Origin: JADKAV01 sp963704075
GTDB lineage: Bacteria > Actinomycetota > Actinomycetes > S36-B12 > UBA10799
DNA: 64,000 bases
Assembly: GCA_963704075.1 (NCBI GenBank)
Contig: CAVPGV010000004.1
Location: forward strand, 248,001 to 312,000
Direction of reading: 5' to 3'
In this document: piece by piece, positions 36,256 to 44,710 of the stretch
How positions within the stretch are numbered: position 1 is the stretch's first letter
Layout of the letters: every line of letters starts with the position of its first letter
Translations under genes and position numbers: made by a program
Notes under the pieces: model-generated
What the model was told of the DNA's origin: nothing
Databases searched by the model: none
What the model saw: only the letters and a program-made list of their open reading frames with translations

Positions 36256-36537
36256 CTGACACGTCCTTTCATGGACGTCGGGGCGAGATCGCCCAACAAG
36301 GTGAACGAAGGTCGTTCACAGCGGACAGGTATTGCCGGGAGGCGTCTACGTGGAGAAGTGAGGAGTTTGAAGTCTGCTCCGGTGAATCGCCACGAGTGCT
36401 AACGCCCTGGCTGCCCCTACTGTAACACTCCCGTTACCAGCAGTGAAAGAACCCGGCCGGGGCAACATCGCGTAGGGGCGGTCTTCGTCGTCCGCTCGAC
36501 CCCCCAGGAATGGCCCGCGTCCGTGCGACCAGGAGCG
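36256..36537. other. rho leader and rho upstream region
   Basis: No gene. It contains the predicted rho promoter and about 160 nt of rho leader. The leader includes a short GGGCGA-GAT-CGCCC-type hairpin near 36284-36296. Confidence 0.5.
36419..36447 (-). promoter_or_regulatory. rho promoter
   Basis: Minus-strand -35 TTCACT (36442-36447), 17-bp spacer and -10 TACAGT (36419-36424). Predicted start near 36412 leaves a leader of about 160 nt before ATG 36255. Confidence 0.5.
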
Positions 36538-36543
36538 TAGAAT
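36538..36543 (+). promoter_or_regulatory. -10-like TAGAAT for CoA-binding protein gene
   Basis: TAGAAT 26 nt upstream of GTG 36570, with a GAGGAG ribosome binding site between, so this unit has a normal leader. Confidence 0.4.
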
Positions 36544-36569
36544 CGGTCCTGTCACGAGGAGATGGTGCC

Positions 36570-37043
36570 GTGAAGATCGCCGATGCCGCCGCCGAATTCC
36601 TGAACCAGAAACGTATCGCCGTCACCGGCGTGTCGAGTCACCCCGAGGGCCACGGCAGCAACACCGTGTACACACGACTGCGCGAGCGGGGTTACACCGT
36701 TTTCGCGGTCAATCCCAATGCCGAGTCCGCCGAAGGCGATCCGACGTACCCGGATCTCGCGTCGATTCCCGGCGGGGTGGACGCCGTGGTCATCGCGACC
36801 GCCGCCGACCGCGCGCCCGCCACGATGCGAGAGATCGTGGACCTGGGCATCAAGTACGCCTGGATGCATCGGTCCTTCGGGGCCGGCAGCGTCTCGGACG
36901 AGGCGACCCGGATCGGCCGGGAGGCCGGGGTGATGGTCATCGACGGGGGCTGCCCGCTGATGTTCGGGCGGGCCTCCGACGGCGGGCACCGGATGATGTG
37001 TCGAATGATGAAGCTCACGGGCAAAGTGCCCCGGACGGTGTGA
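36570..37043 (+). CDS. CoA-binding domain protein (YccU-like)
   Basis: 157 residues from GTG 36570, chosen for the GAGGAG ribosome binding site 9 nt upstream. A single CoA_binding_2 Rossmann domain: KRIAVTGVSSHPEGHGSNTV, VFAVNPNAESAEGDPTYPDL, VDAVVIATAADRAPATM and IDGGCPLMF. The family binds CoA or acyl-CoA; the physiological role is unknown. Single gene convergent with thrB. Confidence 0.85.
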   Translation: MKIADAAAEFLNQKRIAVTGVSSHPEGHGSNTVYTRLRERGYTVFAVNPNAESAEGDPTYPDLASIPGGVDAVVIATAADRAPATMREIVDLGIKYAWMHRSFGAGSVSDEATRIGREAGVMVIDGGCPLMFGRASDGGHRMMCRMMKLTGKVPRTV

Positions 37044-37085
37044 GCCAGCAATCGCGGCGCCTCGGAGTCCTTCACAGCTGGCTCA
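37041..37085. terminator. Hairpin at the end of the CoA-binding gene
   Basis: TGAGCCAGC (37041-37049, including the stop codon) pairs perfectly with GCTGGCTCA (37077-37085). No T-run. Confidence 0.4.
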
Positions 37086-37162
37086 GGGGGTAGGGAAGTG
37101 CCGACGGCCATGGCGCTCTCGCGTTGAGCGATCACAGGTCGGACAGGGCTCGTCACAGAAGC

Positions 37163-37178
37163 CTGAAATCCGGAGGAC
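37163..37178 (-). repeat. 16-bp intergenic hairpin motif, copy 2 (3' of thrB)
   Basis: CTGAAATCCGGAGGAC on the plus strand, 15 of 16 identical to the copy at 40867. It begins 25 bp past the thrB stop on the minus-strand transcript, where it reads GTCC-TCC-GGAT followed by TTTC. Confidence 0.45.
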
Positions 37179-37202
37179 CGGTTAGCCCGCCAGATGAGCC
37201 TT

Positions 37203-38054
37203 CTACTGCCCGGATACGCGGACCCCGTCATGGGCGACCGGAACCTCGAGGCAGCGCCATCCGTCGGGCACCGAGAATCCCCGACCGAAAGCGATCACAC
37301 TGGGTCCAGCCCCGGAGATAGCCGCAGGAATACCTTGTTCACGGAGTTCCTCCACCAGCGCCAACGACTGCGGATAGGCCTGGGCGCGGTAACGCTGATG
37401 AATCCGGTCCTCGGTCGCGGGCATGAGCAGTTCCGGATGCGAGGTGAACGCCGCAACGGCCAGCGCGCTGCGTCCGAGGACATGAACAGCGTCGCCGAAT
37501 GGCACCTGATCCGGCAGCAGTGACCGGGCGGTGGAAGTCGGAAGACGGTCGTCGGGCACCGCAACAGTGGCGGCCAGCCCCGGAGCCGGGTCCAGGCGCA
37601 CTGCCCGGCCGCTGAGTCCCTGCATCCAGGAGATCGTCAGACCACCGAGCAACGCCGGTGCCACGTTGTCGGGATGACCCTCGATCCGGGTGGCCATCGC
37701 CAGTAGGTCCGCCTCGTCGAGCTTCGCGCCGAGCGCCCGGGCGCCGGCCAGCCCGGTCACGATCGCCGCGGACGAACTGCCCAGGCCACGCCCGTGCGGG
37801 ATGTTGTTCTCACAGTGCACGGCTATCTCGGGTACAGGTTGCCCGCACTCCTGAAAGGCCGTCCGCACCGTGGCCAGGATCAGGTGGTCGGGTCCGCGGT
37901 TCACTTCACCGGCGCCTTCGCCGTTGACCGTCACCGAGGTCTGGTCAGCCATCTCGAAGGTGACCCGATCCCGGAACTCCAAAGCCAGACCGAGGCAGTC
38001 GAAGCCAGGGCCGAGGTTCGCAGAGGTGGCGGGCGCCTGCACCACCACCGTCAT
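37203..38054 (-). CDS. thrB: Homoserine kinase
   Basis: 283 residues. GHMP kinase fold: APATSANLGPGFDCLGLAL at the N-terminus, the ATP loop PHGRGLGSSSAAIVTGLAGA and the C-terminal AISGAGPSVIAF. Phosphorylates homoserine for threonine synthesis. Its ATG overlaps the thrC stop (TGATG). Confidence 0.96.
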   Translation of the reverse strand: MTVVVQAPATSANLGPGFDCLGLALEFRDRVTFEMADQTSVTVNGEGAGEVNRGPDHLILATVRTAFQECGQPVPEIAVHCENNIPHGRGLGSSSAAIVTGLAGARALGAKLDEADLLAMATRIEGHPDNVAPALLGGLTISWMQGLSGRAVRLDPAPGLAATVAVPDDRLPTSTARSLLPDQVPFGDAVHVLGRSALAVAAFTSHPELLMPATEDRIHQRYRAQAYPQSLALVEELREQGIPAAISGAGPSVIAFGRGFSVPDGWRCLEVPVAHDGVRVSGQ

Positions 38055-39097
38055 CAGATGAGGCCCAGTTCGGCGGCGGCCGCGGGGGCATCGACCGCGA
38101 TACGGACCGGCTGGGGAGCACCGGAGATCGCCCATTGCGGATCCTTGAGCCCGTTGCCGGTGACCGTGCACACGATGGTCTGCCCGGAGTCCAGTTGACC
38201 TTCCGCGTGGCGAGCCAACAGGCCGGCCACGCCGGCGGCCGAGGCCGGTTCCACGAAGACCCCTTCGCCGGCCGCGAGCAACTTGTAGGCACTGAGGATC
38301 TGCCGGTCGGTGACCATGTCGATCAGGCCACCGGAGTCGTCGCGAGCCGCCTCGGCCTGCTGCCACGAGGCTGGATTCCCGATCCGGATGGCGGTCGCGA
38401 TGGTCTGGGGGCTGCGCACGGGCGCTCCGCGCACTATTGGAGCGGCGCCGGCGGCCTGGAAGCCCCACATCCGGGGCTTGGCGGAGTACTCCTCATAGCC
38501 CTTCCAATAGGCCGTGATGTTGCCGGCGTTGCCGACCGGCAGGCAGTGGATGTCCGGCGCCTTGCCCAGTTGGTCCACGATCTCGAAACTGGCGGTCTTC
38601 TGGCCCTCGATCCGGGCGGGGTTGACGCTGTTGACCAGGGCCACCGGGTAGTCCTCGGACAGTTCGCGGGCCAGCGTCAGGCAGTCGTCGAAATTCCCAT
38701 CGACCTGCAGCAAGCGGGCTCCGTGCACCAGGGCCTGCGCGAGTTTGCCCATCGCGATCTTGCCCGCGGGCACCAGGACCGCGCACACCATGTCCGCGCG
38801 CACGGCGTACGCCGCCGCACTCGCACTCGTGTTCCCGGTGGACGCGCAGATCACCGCCTTGGCGCCTTCCTGAGCGGCCATCGAGATCGCCATGGTCATC
38901 CCGCGGTCCTTGAACGACCCCGTCGGGTTGGCCCCTTCGACCTTCAGGTAGACATCACAGCCGGTCATCTCGCTGACCCGGTTCGCCCGCACGAGCGGTG
39001 TGCCGCCCTCGCGAAGGGTGATGATCGGCGCCTCGGGGCTGATGGGCAGGTGTTCGCGATACTCCTCGATGATCCCCCGCCAGACGTGAGCGCTCAT
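38054..39097 (-). CDS. thrC: Threonine synthase
   Basis: 347 residues. The PLP lysine is in NPTGSFKDRGMTMA; ICASTGNTSASAAAYA and LPVGNAGNITAYWKG bind the phosphate and cofactor. Converts O-phosphohomoserine to threonine. Overlaps hom by 4 nt. Confidence 0.97.
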   Translation of the reverse strand: MSAHVWRGIIEEYREHLPISPEAPIITLREGGTPLVRANRVSEMTGCDVYLKVEGANPTGSFKDRGMTMAISMAAQEGAKAVICASTGNTSASAAAYAVRADMVCAVLVPAGKIAMGKLAQALVHGARLLQVDGNFDDCLTLARELSEDYPVALVNSVNPARIEGQKTASFEIVDQLGKAPDIHCLPVGNAGNITAYWKGYEEYSAKPRMWGFQAAGAAPIVRGAPVRSPQTIATAIRIGNPASWQQAEAARDDSGGLIDMVTDRQILSAYKLLAAGEGVFVEPASAAGVAGLLARHAEGQLDSGQTIVCTVTGNGLKDPQWAISGAPQPVRIAVDAPAAAAELGLI

Positions 39098-40389
39098 TCC
39101 TCACCCTCCACGCGCATGACGGCGGCCACCTCGTTGACGATGTCCAGGTCCCGCAGCGCGTCGACCGTCGCGGCCAGATCCGCTTCGGAGGCCGCATGGG
39201 TACGGATGAGCAGCGCTGCCCGGCCGCTCTGCTCGTCGGTGTCCTGCCGGACGGTCTGGATGGACACGTCGTGATCGCCGAAGCAGGTGGCGACCTGGGC
39301 CAGCACGCCGGGACGGTCGACCACGTCCAGGTTCACCGTGTACCGGGTGGTCGCCTCCCCCACGGGGCGCGGGGTGAGACCGGCATACACCGACTGGGCC
39401 TGCCCGGACGCCCCCGCGCGGCGGTTGCGCGCAGCGCTCACCAGATCACCCAGCACCGCACTCGCGGTCGGCTCGCCACCGGCACCACGACCGTAGAACA
39501 TCATCGGGCCGGCGGATTCCGCTTCCACGAACACGGCGTTGAACGCATCTCGGACACTGGCCAGCGGGTGTGACCGCGGCACCATGGCCGGGTGGACCCG
39601 GGTGACGATCCCGGAATCGGGGGTGCGCTCGGCGACGGCCAGCAGCTTGATGACAAAACCCAAGTCGCTGGCGGCCTGGACGTCGCGCAACGTGACCGAA
39701 CTGATGCCCTCGCAGTAGACGTCGGACAGCGTGACGCTGGAATGGAAGGCCAACGTCGCGAGAATGGCGGCCTTGGCCGCCGCATCGTGGCCCTCGACGT
39801 CCGCGGTGGGATCCGCCTCGGCGTAACCGAGCCGCTGCGCCTCAGCGAGCACCTCGTCGTAGTCGGCGCCCTCCTCGTCCATCTTGGTGAGGATGTAGTT
39901 GGTGGTGCCGTTGACGATACCCAGGACCCGCTGCACCCGGTCGCCGGCCAACGATTCGCGCAATGGTCGCAGCAGTGGAATCGCGCCGGCCACAGCCGCT
40001 TCGTAGAACAGGTCGACGCCGTGCTGGAAGGCGATCTCGTGCAGACCGGCCCCATGTTCGCTGAGCAGGGCCTTGTTCGCCGTGATGACGCTGGCCCCGT
40101 TGCCCAGGGCGACCTCGAGCAGTTCCTTGGTCGGCTCAATGCCCCCCATTACTTCCACGACGATGTCGATGTCCCCACGCTTGACCACCGCGAACGGGTC
40201 ATCGGTCAGCAGGTCGGAGGGGATGCCCGGTCGGGGCTTGTTCACGTCACGCACGGCGACGGCCACCAGCTCCAGCGGAGCTCCCACTCGGGCCTGCAGG
40301 TCCTCGGCCGAATCGGTGAGCAGGCGGGCGACCTGCGAACCGACAGTTCCGCCTCCGAGCAGGGCTACACGCACCACAGAATCAGACAC
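39094..40389 (-). CDS. hom: Homoserine dehydrogenase with C-terminal ACT domain
   Basis: 431 residues from GTG 40389. NAD(P)-binding LLGGGTVGSQVARLL, catalytic-domain GIVNGTTNYILTKM and EADPTADVEGHDAAAK, then a C-terminal ACT domain (DRPGVLAQVATCFGDHDVSI) that gives threonine feedback inhibition. First gene of hom-thrC-thrB. Confidence 0.97.
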   Translation of the reverse strand: MSDSVVRVALLGGGTVGSQVARLLTDSAEDLQARVGAPLELVAVAVRDVNKPRPGIPSDLLTDDPFAVVKRGDIDIVVEVMGGIEPTKELLEVALGNGASVITANKALLSEHGAGLHEIAFQHGVDLFYEAAVAGAIPLLRPLRESLAGDRVQRVLGIVNGTTNYILTKMDEEGADYDEVLAEAQRLGYAEADPTADVEGHDAAAKAAILATLAFHSSVTLSDVYCEGISSVTLRDVQAASDLGFVIKLLAVAERTPDSGIVTRVHPAMVPRSHPLASVRDAFNAVFVEAESAGPMMFYGRGAGGEPTASAVLGDLVSAARNRRAGASGQAQSVYAGLTPRPVGEATTRYTVNLDVVDRPGVLAQVATCFGDHDVSIQTVRQDTDEQSGRAALLIRTHAASEADLAATVDALRDLDIVNEVAAVMRVEGEE

Positions 40390-40449
40390 GCTGACAGTCT
40401 CCCACGCCTGGCATGGTCGACGTCAGGGGCGCGGCGCTGTTGTCGAGGG

Positions 40450-40465
40450 GTCCTTCGGATTTCAG
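40450..40465 (+). repeat. 16-bp intergenic hairpin motif, copy 3 (upstream of hom, inverted)
   Basis: GTCCTTCGGATTTCAG on the plus strand, the exact complement of the copy at 40867, so the pair forms a perfect 16-bp terminal inverted repeat around a 433-bp segment. Confidence 0.6.
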
Positions 40466-40665
40466 GGGGGGTTGACTGGGGCTCTGTTGGCGGCTCGATG
40501 CTTCGGCCGCGGCCGGAGCTCCTTTCGGTGACCGATGGACCCCTCGGATCTTCGCCGAGAAGAGTTTCCTCGGTTCCAAGGCCAGTCGGGTTCGACCCTC
40601 ATGCAAGGACGGCTGCTGCTTGAACCGCGTCACCGGTCTCGCCAACGCGCACGGTGCATGGGCCT

Positions 40666-40741
40666 GTTTGGTGGCGTTCGTGCAGTTCGTTGGCGTTCGT
40701 CGCGCGACGAGCAGCAGCCAACTGCACGAACGGCACCAAAC
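40666..40741. repeat. Nested hairpin/cruciform in hom-lysA spacer
   Basis: Outer arms of 22 nt (40666-40687 and 40720-40741) pair at 21 of 22 positions. The loop contains a perfect 14-nt palindrome TCGTCGCGCGACGA (40697-40710). Confidence 0.8.
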
Positions 40742-40866
40742 GCAGAGTTTCGGTTCGCCGACGCAAATACTCGATGCGGCGATCAGCCAACTCCACGCTC
40801 GCGGTTTGGGTAGCGTTTGCGTTTATGCCCGGCACAGGAAGGGTCGGCTACCAACACCGACTGCCG

Positions 40867-40882
40867 CTGAAATCCGAAGGAC
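40867..40882 (-). repeat. 16-bp intergenic hairpin motif, copy 4 (3' of lysA)
   Basis: CTGAAATCCGAAGGAC on the plus strand, 4 bp past the lysA stop codon. On the lysA transcript it reads GTCC-TTC-GGAT followed by TTTC. Confidence 0.6.
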
Positions 40883-40886
40883 TTGT

Positions 40887-42280
40887 CTACTCGAAGGCGG
40901 CGTCTGCGCGGATCAGGTCCTCAAGGCTCTCGCGGTGCAGAACCACCGAGCACATTCCGTCCAGCGCCGCCACCACCGCGGGCCTGGGCACGTAGTTGTA
41001 GTTGCTGGCCATACTGCGGCAGTACGCACCGGTGGCCGCCACCGCCAGCAGGTCCCCCGGCCGAACGTCGGCCGGCAGCCACGCATCGCGCACCACCACG
41101 TCCCCGCTCTCGCAGTGCTTGCCCACGACCCGGCTCAGCACCGGCTCGGCACTGGACTCCCGACCCGCCAAGACCACCGTGTAATCGGCACCGTAGAGCG
41201 CCGTGCGGATGTTGTCGCTCATCCCGCCGTCCACCGAGACGTACAGCCGCGAGCGACCACCGAGGTCCACCGGCTTCACGGTGCCCACCTCGTACACGGT
41301 GATCCCGGCGCTGCCGACGATGGCCCGTCCAGGCTCCACCGCCAGACGCGGCACCGGCACCCCGGCCAGTTCGCACTCGCGGGTGACGATCGACTGCAAC
41401 TGCTTGGCCATGTCCTGCACCCGTGGGGGGTCGTCGTCGGGGGTGTAGGCGATGCCCATTCCGCCGCCGAGATTCAGTTCTTCGATTCCGGTGCCCGTCG
41501 GTCACCAGGTCGGCGACCAGACCCGCCATGCGGTGCGCGGCCACCTCGAAACCTGCGGCGTCGAAGATCTGGGAACCGATGTGGCTGTGCAGACCGATCA
41601 GGTTGAGGTGCGGGTCGTCGGCCACGGCCTTGGCCGCCGAGGCCGCCACCCCACCGGCCAGCGCGAGGCCGAACTTCTGGTCCTCATGGGCGGTGGCGAT
41701 GAACTCGTGGGTGTGCGCCTCCACGCCTACGGTCACCCGGATCAGCACATTGGGGCGGACCCCGGCCTGCGGCGGCCAGGCGCGACAGCCGGCCGATCTC
41801 GTCGAACGAGTCGGCCACGATGCGGCCGACGCCGACGTCGAGCGCGCGCCGCAACTCCTGCTCGCTCTTGTTGTTGCCGTGGAAGAGCAGACGGTCGCCG
41901 GACACACCGGCCCGCAGGGCGACCTCCAACTCCCCCATGGTGCATACGTCGATGCGCAACCCCTCCTCGTCGGCCCAGCGCGCGATCCGCCCGGAGAGGA
42001 AGGCCTTGGCCGCGTAGTAGACGTCGGCCCCGGCGTAGGCCTGTGCGTAGGCTCGGGCGGCCTGCCGGAAGTGACGTTCGTCCAGCAGGAACAACGGCGA
42101 TCCGTATTCGGCCACGGCCTCGGTGACCGGGATCCCGGCGAGTTGGAGCACGCCGTCGACGCGGGCCGCGGTGGATGGCCACACGGACTCGGACAAGGCG
42201 TTAAGGTCGGCGGGCGGTTCCCCGATCGGGGCCGAATGCGTGAGGTCCTCGTGCCGGGGGCCGGCGGGGTGAGCTGGCAT
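40887..42280 (-). CDS. lysA: Diaminopimelate decarboxylase (two frameshifts)
   Basis: About 463 residues when two apparent extra bases (near 41780 and 41495) are removed. Frame 1 holds the N-terminus, YGSPLFLLDE and the PLP lysine VYYAAKAFLS with CTMGELEVALRAGV. Frame 2 holds GLHSHIGSQIFD. Frame 3 holds MGIAYTPDDDPP, EPGRAIVGSAG, VDGGMSDN and the C-terminal GAYCRSMASNYNY. It decarboxylates meso-diaminopimelate to lysine. Starts at ATG 42280, 7 nt after TACGCT. Confidence 0.92.
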
Positions 42281-42287
42281 GCACGTC

Positions 42288-42293
42288 AGCGTA
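42288..42293 (-). promoter_or_regulatory. -10-like TACGCT, leaderless start of lysA
   Basis: Minus-strand TACGCT ends 7 nt before ATG 42280. It lies in the 34-bp gap after argS. Confidence 0.42.
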
Positions 42294-42314
42294 TCCGTGC
42301 GACGTCGGCGGCGA

Positions 42315-43961
42315 CTACATCCGCTCGGGAGCCTGCACCCCGCACAGATCCAGGCCGTTGGCCACCACCTGTCTGGACGCGGCGCACAGCCACAGCCGCG
42401 CGATGTGCAGCGGTGCGAGTTCCTCGTCGTTGCGCGGCAGGACCCGGCACGAGTCGTAGAACTTGTGGTAGGCGGTGGCCACTTCCTCCAAGTACCGCGC
42501 GACCCGATGCGGTTCGCGCAGTTCGGCGGCCGTCGCGATGATCCGGGGGAACTCAGCGAGCACCCCGAGCAGCGCCGACTCCCGCTCGTGCTCGAGCAGA
42601 CCCGGGTCGAATTCTGCGGCCCGCCAGTCGATGCCCAGTTCCGCCGCATTGCGCAGGACCGAGGAGATCCGGGCATGGGCGTACTGCACGTAGTAGACGG
42701 GGTTGTCGTTGGTGCGCTGCACCAGCAGGTCGAGATCCATCGTGAGCGGCGAGTCGGCCGGATAGCGGATCAGGGTGTAGCGCGCGGCATCGACGCCGAC
42801 CTCGTCGACCAGATCCTCCAACGTCACCATGGCGCCGGCCCGCTTGCTCAACCGCACCTCCTGCCCGCCCTTGAACATCTTCACCAACTGCCCGATGAGG
42901 ATTTCGATGTTGTAGTCGGGGTCGTCTCCGGCGCAGGCAGCCACCGCGCGTAGCCGGTTGACGTAGCCGTGATGGTCGGCACCGAGCAGGTACACGCAGA
43001 CGTCGAACCCACGGTCGCGCTTGTTGACGTAGTAGGCCGTGTCCGAGGCGAAGTAGGTGAGTTCCCCGTCTGCCTTGATCAGCACGCGGTCCTTGTCGTC
43101 GTCGAAGTCCGTGGTGCGCAGCCACACCGCGCCGTCCTGCTCGTAGACGTGACCCTCCTCGCGCAGCTTCTGCATGCCACGGTCCACCGCACCCGATTCG
43201 TGCAACGAGCGTTCGGAGTACCAGACGTCGAAATGGGTGCGGAAGTTGTCCAGCACGTCCTTCTGCTGCTGCAGTTGCAGGGCGTAGCCGGCCTCCCGGA
43301 ACGCGATCCACCGCCGGTCCTCCGGCAGTTCCAGGATCGCGGGGTCGTCCTGCACGATCTTCCGTGCCAGATCGTGGATGTAGTCGCCCTGATAACCGCC
43401 GTCGGGCACCTGCGCGCCGCGCGCCGATGCCTCCAGCGACTGACCGAACTTGTCCATCTGGACGCCGCGGTCATTGACGTAGAACTCCCTGGTCACCTCG
43501 GCTCCCGCCGCCGCCAGCACGCGCGCCATGGCGTCCCCGACGGCCGCCCAGCGGGTGTGGCCGAGGTGCAGCGGACCGGTGGGGTTCGCAGAGATGAACT
43601 CGAGGTTGAGCGCAGTGCCCTGCAACGCATCGATGGTCCCGTAGTCCGCGCCCTGCTCGACGATCGAGCGGGCGATCGCTCCGGCGGAGTCCGCGGCCAG
43701 CGTGATGTTGATGAACCCAGGGCCGGCGATCTGCACCGCCTCGATACCGTTCTGGCCGCGTAGTTGCTCGACGACCTTGGCGGCCAGATCCCTCGGGGCC
43801 AGTCCGGCCCGCTTGGCCAGGACCATCGCGATGTTCGTGGAGTAGTCGCCGTGGTCACGGTTCTTCGGGCGGTCCACGCGGACCTCGGCGGTGATCCCCT
43901 CGACCTCGGGGACTCGGGTCAGGGCCGCGCTGATGACTTCGGTGAGGGCGTCGGGGGTCAT
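42315..43961 (-). CDS. argS: Arginyl-tRNA synthetase
   Basis: 548 residues from ATG 43961. Class I motifs: SANPTGPLHLGHTRWAAVGD (HIGH variant HLGH) and VRLSKRAGAMVTLEDLVDEV (KMSKS variant). N-terminal Add1-like domain and C-terminal DALR anticodon-binding domain (NPVYYVQYAHARISSVLRNA). Charges tRNA-Arg; a tRNA-Arg gene lies about 650 bp away. Followed by lysA, as in M. tuberculosis. Confidence 0.97.
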   Translation of the reverse strand: MTPDALTEVISAALTRVPEVEGITAEVRVDRPKNRDHGDYSTNIAMVLAKRAGLAPRDLAAKVVEQLRGQNGIEAVQIAGPGFINITLAADSAGAIARSIVEQGADYGTIDALQGTALNLEFISANPTGPLHLGHTRWAAVGDAMARVLAAAGAEVTREFYVNDRGVQMDKFGQSLEASARGAQVPDGGYQGDYIHDLARKIVQDDPAILELPEDRRWIAFREAGYALQLQQQKDVLDNFRTHFDVWYSERSLHESGAVDRGMQKLREEGHVYEQDGAVWLRTTDFDDDKDRVLIKADGELTYFASDTAYYVNKRDRGFDVCVYLLGADHHGYVNRLRAVAACAGDDPDYNIEILIGQLVKMFKGGQEVRLSKRAGAMVTLEDLVDEVGVDAARYTLIRYPADSPLTMDLDLLVQRTNDNPVYYVQYAHARISSVLRNAAELGIDWRAAEFDPGLLEHERESALLGVLAEFPRIIATAAELREPHRVARYLEEVATAYHKFYDSCRVLPRNDEELAPLHIARLWLCAASRQVVANGLDLCGVQAPERM

Positions 43962-43968
43962 GGACCCA

Positions 43969-43974
43969 AGACTA
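43969..43974 (-). promoter_or_regulatory. -10-like TAGTCT, leaderless start of argS
   Basis: Minus-strand TAGTCT ends 7 nt before ATG 43961; it overlaps the stop of the upstream lipoprotein gene. Confidence 0.42.
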
Positions 43975-44535
43975 GGGGCTCGGGCTCGGGGTATCTTCGG
44001 GTCCGGCCTCACGCACGGCCACCACGACGCGCAGCGGGTTATCACCGGCGTACGACTGCCCTTCCTGCGGCACGTTCTCCCCGAGCACTGCGACGCTCAC
44101 CAGATTCGGAGAGGTCGGTCGACGGGCCTCGTAGAAGACGTCACGGCTTCTCGCCCCGGCCCGCACCGGCTGGTAGCCGGTGGTCCGCAGGCCGCGCACC
44201 AGCAGACTGGCGTCCTCGTTGACGTACTTGCGCACCTCCTGCGGGGTTTCGCCCTGGAACAGCGGCCGGGCGTAGATCCACAGGTACCGGTTCCCGCCGT
44301 CTGCGCTCTGACACCACGGACCGGCGTAATACGACGGCGCCAACTCGTCGAGTACGGGCGGATACTGGCGCAACTGCTTGCGCGTGCATATCTCCCATTG
44401 CTGATCGGCCACGGAGATCGCCGCGTCCGGTGCGCCCGCCGCAACCGGTCCCGGCAGCGCTGTGGGTTGCACGGTCGGCGTCACCGGGCCGCATCCGACC
44501 AGTAGAGCGGCAAGTGCAACCACCGACCAGCGCAT
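43972..44535 (-). CDS. Putative lipoprotein of unknown function
   Basis: 187 residues with a lipoprotein signal (MRWSVVALAALLVGCGP, lipobox LLVGC, acylated Cys15). A Pro/Thr/Ala-rich spacer follows, then a compact domain with two more Cys (EICTRKQL and AGPWCQSADGG). Anchored on the outer face of the membrane. No family recognised. Confidence 0.7.
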   Translation of the reverse strand: MRWSVVALAALLVGCGPVTPTVQPTALPGPVAAGAPDAAISVADQQWEICTRKQLRQYPPVLDELAPSYYAGPWCQSADGGNRYLWIYARPLFQGETPQEVRKYVNEDASLLVRGLRTTGYQPVRAGARSRDVFYEARRPTSPNLVSVAVLGENVPQEGQSYAGDNPLRVVVAVREAGPEDTPSPSP

Positions 44536-44541
44536 ACCACG

Positions 44542-44547
44542 ACGGTA
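44542..44547 (-). promoter_or_regulatory. -10-like TACCGT, leaderless start of lipoprotein gene
   Basis: Minus-strand TACCGT ends 6 nt before ATG 44535. Confidence 0.42.
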
Positions 44548-44585
44548 CTGCCCGATCCGCACGGTCCGGGACAGGACCGGCGTTG

Positions 44586-44591
44586 CTACGC
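44586..44591 (+). promoter_or_regulatory. -10-like TACGCT for tRNA-Arg
   Basis: TACGCT ends 15 nt before the tRNA 5' end. No clear -35. Confidence 0.35.
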
Positions 44592-44606
44592 TGGGGAATG
44601 CCCAGA

Positions 44607-44678
44607 GCCCCCGTAGCTCAGGGGATAGAGCAGTGGCCTCCGGAGCCATGTGCAGGCGTTCGAATCGCCTCGGGGGCA
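44607..44678 (+). tRNA. tRNA-Arg (anticodon CCG)
   Basis: Full cloverleaf of 72 nt. Acceptor GCCCCCG/CGGGGGC, D-arm GCTC-AGGGGATA-GAGC, anticodon loop CTCCGGA with anticodon CCG at 44640-44642, T-arm AGGCG-TTCGAAT-CGCCT and discriminator A. CCA is not encoded. Reads CGG, a common Arg codon at this GC content. Confidence 0.95.
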
Positions 44679-44710
44679 CCCATCGCCGGTCGGCGCCTGT
44701 CGCCGGGCCC

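Larger units (their letters stand above)
40390..40886. other. 497-bp intergenic region between hom and lysA
   Basis: No convincing gene on either strand. It is bounded by two inverted copies of the 16-bp motif (40450 and 40867), holds a large nested hairpin (40666-40741) and, near hom, a 10-bp inverted repeat (CGAGGGGTCC 40444-40453 with GGACCCCTCG 40537-40546). A minus-strand 78-codon frame (40599-40835) owes its length to the hairpin and looks unlike protein. It may include the hom leader. Confidence 0.6.

Noticed and set aside
36284..36296. A fifth locus of the GAGGGCG...TTGGGC palindrome in the rho leader (GCCCAACAA)
   Set aside because: Only nine bases match and there is no second arm or phased neighbour.
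40599..40835. A 78-codon minus-strand gene in the hom-lysA spacer
   Set aside because: It spans the nested hairpin, so both strands give similar peptides; there is no ribosome binding site and no recognisable domain.
40390..40886. Lysine or threonine riboswitch
   Set aside because: The region lies upstream of hom and downstream of lysA. No lysine riboswitch core is recognisable, and lysA itself starts leaderless at 42280.
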